Part shown: positions 1 through 12,230 of the stretch, piece by piece
How the letters are laid out: every line of letters begins with the position of its first letter
Numbering within the stretch: the stretch's first letter is position 1
NCBI RefSeq assembly: GCF_964355755.1
Contig: NC_092671.1
Span: 10,119,001 to 10,179,000 of the forward strand
DNA length: 60,000 nucleotides
Source of the DNA: Antedon mediterranea
Taxonomy: Eukaryota > Echinodermata > Crinoidea > Comatulida > Antedonidae
Direction of reading: 5' to 3'
The notes under the pieces: model-generated
Database searches by the model: none
What the model saw: only the letters and a program-made list of their open reading frames with translations
Told to the model about the DNA's origin: nothing
Position numbers and translations under genes: made by a program

Positions 1-3000
1 TCCTCGTATGCAAAGTTTCTTTGTTAGTTGGTCATTTTGTCCCTTTGTAACCACAGCTAAAAACCGTCTATTCCACCCTATTGGTCTTTGAGATCATACC
101 TTACATAGTTTTGGTTACAATAGCCCCTCAAGGGTCTCGTCTTGAACGCTTAATGCTGTAATTCATTTATAACTAGGTTTGGAAAAAAAATAAATATGGC
201 AATGATAAATCTTGCATTATGTATTTAATACTAAACTAAATTAAAACATTTAATGTTGTTGAATTATAAATAAAATATAGTGTAAAGAATAAGATGTGGC
301 CTATTGGTAGTTTAATATTTATCTTCATAATCTGCCTTGGAAACACACACTTAATTCATTTGAAGAATGAAATTTGGTGAATACAACTTGACTATATTTT
401 GCTTATTACAATTTTTGTGCCAGTCCAATTTTTGGTCAAGTGAATAATTATGGCATATTAGAAACAAAAATATTTAAACAAAAGAAAATTTCATTTAATT
501 ACACAAATTTACTTAATTTAAAAGTATAAATATGAGTGATTTTTTCAATCTTGCCTGTGTACTATATAAGTAGTAAATTTCCACACAGAAATTCATCAAA
601 TTCAATCTTACTGTAATAATACTACGTTCCATTCCTAGCTATAACTATTATAGGGTGTCAACAAGTATTTTGTAACATTGTAAAATACTGTAAATACAGC
701 TAAATTGAGGTTCATCATATCAATAACAAGCCCTGGGCAAAAAACCAATTTACTTCCGAAATTCTTTCAATTTGGAACCACTTTAAGTTCTCTACCTGCA
801 GCTTGAAATCAAAATAGCCAGAATACATGAATTTGACCTATTTCTTACAGACTGTGAATACAAACTTACCCATGTCAAAGCACGACTCAACTAGAAATGT
901 CAATAGTGTCGCATGCTTGCATAACTTTGTACATATTATTATAAATTTTTTTTTTATAAAGAAAATAATTGTGTGAAACATTTAAAATAGATACTTCATG
1001 TGTGTAACTGGGTATCTGCTCAGAGAGTAACTAAGTTCAGGAGAAAGAGTGGAGCACGCTACAGTGTGCAGTGGCAGATCCAGGATTTCGGGCTCAGGGC
1101 CTAAAAATGGCAAATTTTAGGTGCCAAACTGAAATTAGTGTCATCTTTTTTGCATGAATACAATTTGCAAAATTGAATCAGTCTATGGTGTGATAAGTTG
1201 CATGGCTCAGACGAAACTGGGGAACAAGCACAACACTCTTTAAAAATCTTGGATCAAATTAGATTAAAAAAAAAGTTTTTTACAATAATATAGCTGTATG
1301 GATCTGTTTTCCTCCAATAATATAGTGGCTAAAAGATGAGTCATACATTATGTATTTCGAAGCAACTCAACAACAGATTGAAAAAAAAACATAATTAACT
1401 TATAATCATCAACAACTTGTGTACCAATCTACCACCACAGAAACTTCCTCAATTAATCTTCCACATTAAAAATAATTAGGCCATCTTTCAACCACACAAC
1501 AACCCCATCAAACCAAACAATAACTTTTTCCAACTAATCAGGATCTAAACTAAGAAATGTTTGTCAGGGGTTCTCAATCATCACCATCCACTGGTGACGA
1601 ATCTGCAAAAAATGCTTTCCTGGTTGACACTCCTAAACAAACATTTGGTCAAAATTGTTCTACAATCAAGCTCAAGATCGGACTTTATAATAAAACTTTC
1701 ATCAAGTCGGCAAAACAGCTTAGAAGTAGTGCATGCGGTGCCAGTGATGAAGGTACCGCTAGCAATAAGGTCGAGGAAAGGTTTATGATGAGGTATTGCC
1801 ATTTAATGGTCAATAGCTCCTAATTAGGGCTAAAGGACATCTATTAGGTTCTGCCATAAAAAAGAAAATTTGACCATGGCGGGAGAGGTCAACAGAACAG
1901 AGGAACACAGAGAAAGAAAAATTACCAATTTGGCCAGACACACAAAATTAAATTCCATTAATTAAAATGATTTTCACATAAACTAAATGTCTTTTCAGAA
2001 AAAAAAAATGAATAGATCAATATGGTAATTTGGATTATTAATTAATAAAAAGTTTTAAAACGAGTATAAAAATAAAGTCTAACAAATATGTATCTAAATT
2101 ATTAAATAATGATCCTAAAATATTATAAAAAAAAAATCATGACAGCAACGTCTCAAGAAAAGTTAATAAACCACATTCCTAAGTTGATTTGTTTGTTGTT
2201 ATGCATAGAATATTTAATAACACATCTGACAATGTTGTTACAGAGTAGCTGGGAGGTCCATGGAGTATTGAGCTAATTGATTTAACTTGTCAGAATTGAA
2301 TTCATTAACTCCACAAGAAGAGAGTGAGTGTAACTAATACAGACATTTTGATACAAACGATTTGGTCTGGCAAATGGAGTTCATAGCATGTTTTACCTTG
2401 AAATCAACGTTAAAACATTGTATTCTATCAGCATACAATATTGATTATGTTTCATTTAATTTAAGAAAATGAAAGTACTGTACTACTATGAAAAATAAGA
2501 CAATCAGGATATCTGTAATGCTAATACTAATTAGTGCTTGCAATATGTCAAGAAATATGATACAGTAGTAATATGCATCCATATTCTATCATTTTGTGAT
2601 ACCATATTATCCCAGGGGGGGGGGGGGTCACTTGTATATAAACCAAACGGGGAGTGCAGCAGCCACTTCAAGACATGAGGCACTTGCGCTACCGGTTTTA
2701 CTGAAAAATACTACGGACTTGAACTACCATTTACCAAATAAAAAACCAGTTTTCTCTAAAAAGACGGCAAAAACAAGGCCACGCCAGAGAGGGGGCAATA
2801 TTTGTACTGGTTCCCGGCATGATCTGCGCATGGCCGGCCAAAGAGACCGTTCATGGCAAAATCACGAACGTGTTTTGACAAATTGACAAGTTTATCGCTC
2901 GTCCGCGCGGTACATGACGACGATATCATCAAGAGTCAAGAGTGGTCACAGTTGAATGATTTTGTCCTAGGCTATGTTTCGTGTTCTTTCTGCCGATGCG

Positions 3001-3562
3001 AAAACTCTAGGCCTATTCAAAGGTATTTAGCGATGGGCTTATATAGCCGGGCTTATAGCATCCATTATGCTAAAATACCTGCAAAATTTGGCGATAAATC
3101 GTGACATTTTGACACGGGTGAGCGGGCCAGGGACTTAAACTACTAATTTCACCCTGTCATTTCCCACACTTGTGCTACCAACTCTCCATAATTTCCCATA
3201 CTTGTGCTACCAGGCCCTCGAAAATATACCCGTAAATGCGGCACCTCCCCGTATGGAAATATTTAAGAGTGACCCCCCGGGCATATTATAAATAAAGTTA
3301 AAAATACATTTACAATGAATTCTTAAATTGTAACCTTCTCCAATAGTTAAATGGTTCAATAGGAAGTTTTGATTTGAGACGACCTACTGTAGGAACTAGT
3401 ACCGTCATGTTAATTTATTGTGGGCATACGGAGAAATTGAGTTGTACGTTTGATTTCTCATCACAATTTTGGATTCTAGATACAGAAACGAAGCAAAATC
3501 TCTTACAGTACAGTACACACTTTCTGTGTATTGTAATACAAAGTAAAAAGAAAAATACGTAC
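1..3562. other. Non-coding DNA downstream of the FBXL7 exon (intron)
   Basis: AT-rich sequence with no convincing coding exon on either strand. The F-box gene exon at 3563-4282 ends in a splice donor toward this region on the minus strand, so this should be intron, with the remaining leucine-rich-repeat exon(s) beyond the left edge. I looked for the expected LRR coding pattern on the minus strand and did not find it. The only distinct structure is the inverted-repeat element at 2611-3281. Confidence 0.6.
2611..3281. mobile_element. Non-autonomous hAT-like DNA element, 671 bp
   Basis: The two ends are inverted copies. The left starts CCCAGGGGGG, then a G run and GTCACTTGTATATAAACC. The right, read inward on the minus strand, starts CCCGGGGGGTCACTCTTAAA. 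Both then carry an ACGGGGAG block. The element is bounded exactly by an 8-bp direct repeat CATATTAT (2603-2610 and 3282-3289), the target-site duplication length expected of hAT transposons. Inside there is no transposase. GC content is higher than the flanks. Class assignment rests on the duplication length and G/C-rich ends, so it is an inference. Confidence 0.7.
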
Positions 3563-4282
3563 CTGATATGTCAAGATAATCCAATTGAATACACTTGGAG
3601 ACAATTTCAAAAAGAGCTTGATTTGTTAAATTTATGCAGCCAGATAATTCTAAGTGCTGTAATTCTGGATATCTTTGAGCGATTAAAGTAAGTCCCTTTT
3701 CACTTAACAGTTCACATCCACTTAACACAAGCTTTTGTACTGAAAGACATACATACGGCGTCTCCTGACATAACCGTCTGGTGAGAACCTTCATTGCTCT
3801 GTCAACGTCCGTGTTCTCACCAGTTATTCTAATGTTCGTCCACAAAACTGGTTGCCAGGATAATTTATAAAATCTACGACAAACTCCAGCAGTTCTACAT
3901 AACTGTCTACTCGATAAATAAGATAATATTTTGATTATTAAATCGTCTGAAAGCAAATCAAACAATGGTTTCAGATTTTTGGTTCTCTTTTTCAAGGCAC
4001 TCTTATGGACAGTAACTTCACCAGAAGACCGTGAAGGAGGTCTTTGTGAATCTGATTTGGAACTCTTTTGACTGGTCTGTGAGGTTGGAGTTCCTCTATC
4101 AGGATCAAGATCGATTGTAGGAGACACTCTTTGCGTACTGCTCGCTGGTGAGCTGTACGTTGGAGATGCGCTGCCGTAACTTGAATCTCCTTGATGACGA
4201 CCTGTTGGTGTTATGTAGCCATTGGTCATAATTCTGACAGTCTTCTTAGGACCATCTTTATACTTGTTCATTTGAAACGACT
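3563..4282 (-). CDS. FBXL7: FBXL7-like F-box/LRR protein, exon 3 (F-box and first LRRs)
   Basis: Third visible coding exon of an F-box/leucine-rich-repeat protein, the substrate-binding subunit of an SCF ubiquitin ligase. After a Ser/Thr/Pro-rich, probably disordered stretch, an F-box lies at about residues 158-205 of the joined protein (LLSDDLIIKILSYLSSRQLC, then VCRRFYKLSWQPVLW). It is followed by the FBXL7-typical stretch DRAMKVLTRRLCQETP and LRRs such as LVLSGCELLSEKGL and LELSGCINLTNQAL. The acceptor TTTTTTTCAG is at 4283. The donor GTACGT follows LDISG, where FBXL7 continues with Cys and further LRRs. The remaining roughly 200 residues are outside the window. The family is certain; orthology to FBXL7 rather than another FBXL is likely from the F-box-to-LRR linker. 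Confidence 0.9.
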
Positions 4283-5732
4283 CTGAAAAAAATAATTTCA
4301 AATAAGTTACTGATAGAATAGATTTACTACTCGTATATCTACATAAATTTTCAGAATGTCAAGTTTTCAACAGGGGCATGACATGCAAAATGAAATATGA
4401 ATGCAAGGTAATACAGATCAATGGGCTATATTATTCTTTTTCTTTCAGACATAAAAGCCAGATCAGATCACTCTGTCATTTATCATGTCATATACAACTG
4501 TACAACTGGTATACCAAAAAAATATCACTATTATAAAACACAAAAATTCAATTTTATTAAACATATGAAATAGTAGTAGAAATATTTTTTGACCATAATA
4601 ATAATTAATAGGTTCTTTATTCTTTGCAAACTTGAATAAAATAATATAGCATATAAAAACAAAACTTATAGTTACAGGAGGTATTTTGGTTTGAACCAAA
4701 CACTACTAAGTCATATCATGGTATTGAAAACATCTAAATTGAAAAGTTTTTAGGAGGACGAATATTCCAGCTTTCATAGGTCAATGACCGTGCATACTCC
4801 CACATATGGAATTGGATATTACAGTAACTACTCCAAACTAAAATGTATTCTACCTCTTACAATCTAAGGTGTTACAATAACAACATAATTAAAGAGGAGT
4901 AGTGGGCGTTAAAATGAGATGGCTTCAGGTAACAAAAATACAAGAAAAATGCAGATTAAAAAAAAAAACTACCAAAATTATACAGCACTGATTGATTGAT
5001 TGAAATTGATTGAAATAGATTGATTGATTGAAATATATATTTATACTGGGTAACCTCTTCAGTCAAAGACTGGTCTCCCAGAGGGCCCAGTTGGTGATCA
5101 GTGGCTGTGATGTACTAATACACCGGGGTAACCCCCTACTCGTCTCGAAAGATGTACTAGGTTCTTTAAAGTGCACACGAGCAAGTTGTGTACACTGGAC
5201 CTACGGTTTATAGTCCTTATCCGAGAAGACTCGTTCTACCACCAGAACCATGGAGTGAGTGAGCCTCGAACCCCTGCCGATGTTATGGCTACGTGATTAC
5301 GGTTCCACTGTCTTAACCGCTCGGCCACTCACCCACTAATTATTGACCCAATTATTACTATTTCTCTATAGATATATTTCTGTGAAGTTTACATTTATTA
5401 TGCTGAAGGTTCAGTTAATATATTATATATACAGTATACTCTACATATATCAATTAAATTTATGCAAGACACCTAATTTTTACAAATAAATCATACTGTA
5501 AATTATAGAAACAGTGCTCATATTCGGAACATGATCTCATAATCGCGTCGAGCATAGCTCATTGGCGAAGGTTCCGTATTTTTTAGAATGTCAAAATATA
5601 CATTTGGTATTTAAGTGGTGAAATCATAAAATAAAAAAAATTATATTCATTTTTGCATGACAATGACATGCAGCATCTACTATTGAAAAGAGAATGAACA
5701 AAACTGCCTAATGTTTGAAATATACAACAAAC
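4283..5732. other. Intron of the FBXL7-like gene
   Basis: AT-rich intronic sequence containing a complete tRNA-derived SINE (4986-5336) in the minus orientation. I see no other feature. Confidence 0.6.
4986..5336 (-). mobile_element. tRNA-derived SINE, about 350 bp
   Basis: Read on the minus strand from 5336, the head carries a pol III A box (GTGGCCGAGCGG, 5317-5328) and B box (GGTTCGAGGCTC, 5261-5272), resembling a tRNA-Ser/Leu. A conserved body follows (CGGATAAGGAC, GTGCACTTTAAAGAACC, GGGGGTTACCCCGG). The 3' end is a low-complexity tail of ATTG/TCAATCAATC repeats at 4986-5040. Such body sequences are common in marine invertebrate SINEs. No flanking duplication was resolved. Confidence 0.75.
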
Positions 5733-5940
5733 CTGAGTCTACTAAATCACTATTGCCGACTAAAATTCCATCTTTCTCTACCACAGGAGCATTTCCATTA
5801 TTGTTCAGATCAGTGTGATTTCTGTCCTTGTAAACAACAAACTTTAACATGATGGCTTGTAACTCAAACAATTCTCGATTTGAACATGCATATGTACGAA
5901 GCTTATGATACAGTTCAAAACATGTAAATCTTCGTTCCAT
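5733..5940 (-). CDS. Possible alternative first coding exon of the FBXL7-like gene
   Basis: An open frame on the minus strand starts at an ATG (5940) with an in-frame TGA four codons upstream, so it can only be an initiating exon. It encodes MERRFTCFELYHKLRTY..., 69 complete codons ending NSDLVDS, and then reaches a donor CAG|GTTTGT. The splice phase (one base left over) fits the acceptor of the F-box exon at 4282 exactly, giving ...DLVDS-E-SFQMNKYKDG. The chance of matching phase is one in three, so support is modest. I do not recognise the sequence. It could also be a non-coding open frame. Confidence 0.3.
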
Positions 5941-8192
5941 TATGAAAATTCATCCCTGTGTGTCCCATAAATAATGGTTACAAGATACAGTTTTGAGTCA
6001 CAAACGCAAAGGCATACAGCCTTTTTGGGCTGACAAAACTTGTTGAAGAATTTCACTGTTTGTTGTTGTCTGGAATTTTGATAATTCGGTCAGAATTGCT
6101 TCAAAGTCGATGAAGAAAGATTTGTAAAATTTTACACAATATTTCATGAAACGCATTTGACAAAACAATGAACTTGAATTCACCAAAAGAGCAAATAACT
6201 TGATAGAGAATGCCAAGGAAGCTTAAAAATCCTTGCTTTATTTTCCCCTACTTAAAATGAAAGTAGATCAAATTTAAGTTCTGAACTTTAGCAAAACATT
6301 GCAACTGGAAAGCACGCAAATGTAAAACCACCAACATCTACAACGTTCAGCAAAAGTTCAGCTGTAGTCTGGATTGCCTTTTATCGGGGAGTAGGAAGAA
6401 AAAATTGAATAGTCATATTTCAACGAGGTAATCCATCAAATGTAAAGGGTTGGTATTGCATCTCTGGTAGTGATAAACTTTTCAACTGAACAGATGCTGT
6501 GCGTGTAGGCAAGCTCGTGGGAATGAATTGAAGTCCTAGCTTTGTAACTCGGCAATCATCTGATGACTGGAGCAACCAACATGTGCATTAATTGAGAAGG
6601 TTTAATCAAGCAAGTAAAAATTACCATAGCTTCAACATCCACTCAGACTACGATTATCTAATCTAGCATATGATTGGTCAATTTATGAGCCCTTGTTAAA
6701 GACTAATTGATGAGAAAAAAATCAAATAAAGTACCAATATTGAACTGGTCATTTATCATTACGTATGTAACAAGTGATTAATTATAAATGAAAAATAGTA
6801 TTATCTGATATGTAAAGAATCCTCAAGTTAAAAGAAAACCATCTGCAGTGACTTCCGTTAAACTACTCTTCTGTAAACTCCATCTCTTCTAATTTGTTGA
6901 AACTGTAGACAAGATCGTTAGAAAGATCACTTAAAATAAAAACAAATGATGTAACATGCGACCAAGTTCCAAAAAAAGAGAAAATAGTCTGTAGAAAATT
7001 CCTTTAGTAATCTTGAAATCAATATATTAGTGCAATTACAATACACAGTTTAGATTGGTCAACAAATAAATCACTATGTATACAGGTGGATCTTATGTAA
7101 ATGTGTTCATTATCAGCTGCATGATGATTTTCTTATCTCAGCTCATCCAAGTTCAGTAACAATCTACCAAGCAGTCTACTTATGAACTAGGCCTACACTG
7201 CTATTTCCAAAGTATTGTAACCCTATTGACTCAGCTTTACAAAAGTTTGAAGATCAAGGGCAATTTCAACAAGTGCTCAATTTGGTTGAGTGTATGGTAG
7301 TAACTAATCTAGGAGCTTAGTATGTGATGTTTATAAATCACCAGGTAAGCCACAGTAAAGGCATACCACAGCAATTAAACCACCAGGAAACATGCACCTC
7401 CTGCATTCTTAGGAACAAACTCAACTAGGAATACATTTTTACAGTATACACTCAATTTGAACTTAAATTTATGACATCATCAGACCTACGTCATTGTATA
7501 TATAAACTTGGACTAATGTTCAGCAGTTTATTCAACCAAAGGGAACAATAAACCTAATGAATCACTTATAGGTACACCTGTCAGCTATGTAAATACAATT
7601 ATATCAGGTATTTATTGGTGATATGAAATTAAAAATGACATTTAATGAGATTGTCATATTTTAAGAGCATTTCAAGACAATGAAATAGTCATCAGTCATT
7701 ACATTGAATATTATTTGTAACGTTATTATTTAACAATTTATGATTCAGTATGAAGTCTGTCCGTAAATCTTAACATTTATTACATTAATGTTTCCTAATC
7801 AATATCATTAAGAATGTAATTCAATCAATGTCAAGGAAAAGCAGCTCAAACTGACTGGCGTCTTTTATGATTCTATCTTTTGAAATCAATCAACGGTACA
7901 TAAGTATCTTTTATATTTACGGTCGAGACAGTTTTGATTAAAACAGCAAAATTAACAATGAAAACAATAAACAATACCCTTAAGCCAATATTATTACCAC
8001 AATTCTCTTTAGACTATAATTTGTTTGTATTGATAAATTATTAACACTCAGCACTTGTTATGTGGGATAGTGTCTAACTTTCTTTCCCAGCAATTATGAG
8101 ATAATACAGACAAGCAACAATACAATGTGTTTGTTTAAAATACCCTTAATTTTAAAATGTATTTTCTTTTTTCCATTTTAATGTCATCTTCT

Positions 8193-8358
8193 AAAGCTCG
8201 GTCTACAGTGTCAAAAAGTTTTGACAAAAAAAGTGTGATGTACCAAAATACGGTAGTGATATGCCCAAATATGATGATGATAATGACATCATGATGTCTA
8301 TATATGGGCACATCACATTTTTTTGTCAAATAAAGTTTGATAGTGTAGACAGAGCTTA
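8193..8358. mobile_element. Short inverted-repeat element (MITE), copy 1 of a three-copy family
   Basis: The ends are inverted: AAGCTCGGTCTACAGTGTCA on the left and TGATAGTGTAGACAGAGCTT on the right. The interior has further inverted blocks (TTTTGACAAAAAAAGTGTGA against TCACATTTTTTTGTCAAA) and ATATG/GATGATG-rich sequence. Related copies lie at 11116-11273 and 52056-52213, which shows this is a dispersed family. No coding capacity. Confidence 0.7.
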
Positions 8359-8443
8359 AGAAAAAACAACAACGTGCTGCTCATCTTTCAAGAAGCATGA
8401 TTGATGGATTGATGAACCAAGAATGATTCTATTGATAAGTTAA

Positions 8444-8486
8444 TAAGCGCCACAAGCAATGATCGTTGGAATGGCGCTAAAAATTG
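8444..8486 (+). repeat. LINE/SINE 3' tail fragment
   Basis: The stretch AAGCGCCACAAGCAATGATC followed by GTTGGAATGGCGCTA matches the 3' end of the LINE remnant at 23119-23160 (AGCGCCATGAGCAATGAATG, then GTTGGAATGGTGCTA). It is therefore another 3' end of the same or a tail-sharing element. Upstream coding sequence is not recognisable here. Confidence 0.55.
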
Positions 8487-8500
8487 GAACAACAACAAAG

Positions 8501-8552
8501 ATAAAACTGCCTTTTTCTACTGCAGGATAAAACTGCCTTTTTCTACTGCAGG
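8501..8552. repeat. Exact tandem duplication, 26-bp unit x2
   Basis: ATAAAACTGCCTTTTTCTAC followed by TGCAGG occurs twice back to back without mismatch. No function is apparent. Confidence 0.9.
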
Positions 8553-11115
8553 ATTTTTTGTTTGTTTTATCAATATTTTATTTTCTTATAGTTTAATTCT
8601 TTAAATTCAACAAATTCTTTTAACAAAATAAAAAAATACAATATTATTATACTTTTGTTTTGTTTTTCTGTCTATTTTTTTAAATTTACTTTACTTGTCG
8701 CACATCTCATTGAGACTGTGGCTCTGATATAAAAGAGATACGGTAGGCCTATAACAAAGTTCAGTTCAGTACATACACAGTATAATTGGATAGTGGTTAT
8801 TGATCAAGACACGTCAGACAACCGAATTTGTCTGACATAAAGTTTGAATTGAAGTAGTTAAGCTGGTTTGTCAGTAGGAAAAAGCTGTAAAAAGCGCCAC
8901 AATGTTCAAAACTCAAGGGTCAAAGTCTTTATGCAATTTAATATCTAAAAAAGCAATAAAAGTCTTGCAGAACACCTGAGAAATATATATTTATGACCTT
9001 TTGTTTTAAATACTATTGGGGTTAAGGGTCTTATTACAAATGCTATAAATTATAGAAAAGCAATTGTGTGTTAATTTTAATAAATTTAACATTGAATCCT
9101 GAAAATTAAATCAGACTTAAATTTCAAATCACAAATTCTCATGTTGGGTATTCTAATTCATCCAGGGAATTTTAATTTGATTTTAATACTACTGTACCTT
9201 TGATTTGGAAGATAAGTCATCAAATTTATTCAGTTTGATATTCTCTTTGTTTTGCATTACTGGCATAAGAAAATAACAATAAAATACATCATTTAGCAAA
9301 AATGCGGTGAGGGATGAAAAGGTGACAAGCACTAATAGATCTACAATTAGTACATAAGGAAGAAGTATCTCTGGGTAAGTTAAATTTTGCTAAAAAAAAT
9401 GGCACATCAAAATATTATTTTTAGAAAGGCCTGTTTATTTTAAGAATAAATAAGTTTTTAATACAAAAATTGAAACAATACCAAAAGGGAAAGTAAAGAT
9501 TTTGGGTTCAAAAGCACCAAAAACTTAACAGTTATCCACGGCAGCTGATACATTTTCTTAAAATAATGAATGTCATTTTCAAATATTGCATACAGTTATA
9601 CATAAAGATAGTAATATTTCAAATAAAGCGTAGAGTATTAAAACAAGCGAGTGTGATATTTATGAACGCTGTTTTATTAGGACATTTTCCAGCATATTTC
9701 AATATTCCTGCATAATAAAATTGAAATGCATTAGTCAATCATTAGCTCCTATTTGAACTTGCTGATTACCACACACTGACAGAATGCTACCCTCATTCAT
9801 CAAATAAATCATATCGAATCTGATATTTGATACTTTATTTCAATCAATAGCAACTTGTAATTAGTTTCAAGACAAGTAACTACTTAAATCAGGACAAGGA
9901 ACGAAGATTTTTATTGCATTACTCATAAGATATTAAAAATGCAATTAGGCACATCAAATACTACATGCTAAGAAAAGGAATGTTAAGACGACCACCATAG
10001 AAGTACTACTTTATTAAATTCTATTAAATACATAATAAAGAACAAATACTAGAAATATAAAAACAAATTAATCACCATCAAACTATTCTGTTAGTTTATT
10101 TACTATCAAACTGATATTAGCAATAACTATGGAGAAATAATCCATGTTACATTATAACATACAGTACTATGATTGAATAATATCTATATTATAAATGTTT
10201 TTTACACAAAGGATTATAAAAGCATTATAAATCTTTTTTTAAATAGAACACTTCAAAATTGTTTTCAATTTCTAATTAGAATATATTAAAAGATAGAGAT
10301 TACTGTATGGTTAAAAATAGGACTGGGTTCATACATTACAAAAGGCTGTATTGTAACCAAGACAACATGACACAATGTTGATAGATTATTAGACTATTTC
10401 AAGCCATAGGCATTGTAGAATAGAGTACCGGTATGTCATTTTCTCAAACTGCTCACCTTGGTAAAATGTCGATAATGTAGAACTACTGGATATTATTATC
10501 AAATCAAATTTTATTGGTTGAGTTTATGATGTACAATATAAAACTTTGCTTTATTATTATATAAAATACATTTAAATCCTTGTTTTTAAAATACCTTGTT
10601 TTTGTATTAATATAAAAAAATCAAATATGGTGTATCAATGTTTTATATCAAAAACAAAATTCCTTTAAGGCACAATCCATTTTCGTCTCCAACAGACTAA
10701 ACTTTAACCTTTCAATTTCATATCTCCTTTTATGGAACCTACAAAGAAAAGGCCAAGAATCAATAAAAAAAAACTTGTTGATAACAATCTTAAAGAGATT
10801 GAAAGGAATAAAGAAACATACTACTTTGTGATATGTTTGGAATCTAGTGTATGTAATTCAGAAATATGTAGCACTAATACATGCATTATCAATTTACCAA
10901 AACATCATCTTGTGTCTTTTGGGAACCCAGGTATAAAGCTAAAACTAGGCTGGATCCTGATTAAGTAAAATCATGTACAGTACTGTATAGGTATTAAAAC
11001 ATTGATAACTAGTACCATAGCATTGGCATATGACAGTATTCCATTTGGAATTGTTTTACAAATTATTTCTATTTAATAACAAATGTTAAATAATGTAAAT
11101 GTAATGACTTTATGT

Positions 11116-11273
11116 CAAGCCCTGTCTACACTATCAACTTTATGTGAACAAAAAAGTGATGTGCCTGTATATATGATGATGTCATATCACTACCAAATTT
11201 GGGAATATCACTATCATATTTGGGTACATCACACTTTTTTGGTCAAACTAGTTTTAGTGTAGACAGAGCTTTA
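11116..11273. mobile_element. Short inverted-repeat element (MITE), copy 2
   Basis: Ends AAGCCCTGTCTACACTATCA and TTTTAGTGTAGACAGAGCTT are inverted copies of each other and match the element at 8193-8358. The interior carries TGATGTCATATCACTACCAA and two further ATCACTA/ATTTGGG blocks in head-to-tail arrangement, also seen in the copy at 52056-52213. Confidence 0.7.
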
Positions 11274-12100
11274 AGATTAAGAATAAATCATTCGAAGAAA
11301 CGGCATCTGGTCACTTTGCTGTGTTAATTGACAGTGATCACAAATGAAGTTCTAATAAATCAAGTAAAATCTGTCAAATTTCTAATTTATAAATGTATAA
11401 CCTTGGATGAAACATACATTACAAATGGAGTTGTTTTTAATTATACAATTGAACATTCACTGGGAACCTATATATAATTAATTGTATATGACACTGTAGG
11501 TAAACATAATTTACACCTATTTTCTAAGAATTATTAATAATAGAATTGCTAATTATTGGCATACATAAATCTTTTTACCAGATGTTGCAAAAGGTGAACT
11601 TGAAAAATGTAATTATATGGTACAATTCTTTCAAGGAAATTACTTAAACTTTATAATGTCACCTTGAATTTATAGAACTACCTCCACCAACTTATCGCAG
11701 ACTGGGTAAAATGGTGCTTTATACTGTGTGTTTATAGTGCAACAAGGTTCAAATAAAAATTGGTTATGATATGCGCTATGGCGTATCCAAAGAGGGGGTA
11801 CAAACTTTAGTAACCTTCAGAAAATGTGATACATAAAACTGATGTCAGGCCCAGTTGATAAGTTGATGAAGTATATAGTGAACATTTCTATTTAAATCCA
11901 AACACTGTACATTATAACAATATTAAGGGCCCAAGGAAGTGTCCCCTGGATAGGGGTGGGCCATGGTGTTAAAACTCATATTTCTCCTTGATCATTTTTT
12001 GTGTCCCCTCAATAAGGTGTGTCCAAAATAAAGGGGTTCTGCTATATAGTCACTTTTATTTTCTGCAATCTCTAGATAATGTAGACAAGTATTTAATTTA

Positions 12101-12230
12101 TCTTTATACCAATTGTACTTATACATCTTTATACCAATTGTACTTATACATCTTTATACCAATTGTACTTATACATCTTTATACCAATTGTACTTATACA
12201 TCTTTATACCAATTGTACTTATACATCTTT
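12101..12230. repeat. Tandem array, 25-bp unit, about 5.2 copies
   Basis: The unit TCTTTATACCAATTGTACTT followed by ATACA begins at 12101, 12126, 12151, 12176 and 12201 and ends with a partial copy. The copies are essentially identical, which suggests recent expansion. Confidence 0.9.

Noticed and set aside
1557-1823. Open frame of 88 codons on the plus strand with two overlapping frames
   Set aside because: No domain, no splice context, and overlapping frames of similar length on both strands suggest chance.
5998-6216. Minus-strand open frame of 72 codons beginning MAFSIKLFALLV
   Set aside because: Ends at a stop, has no recognisable domain and no splice join to neighbouring exons that I could support.
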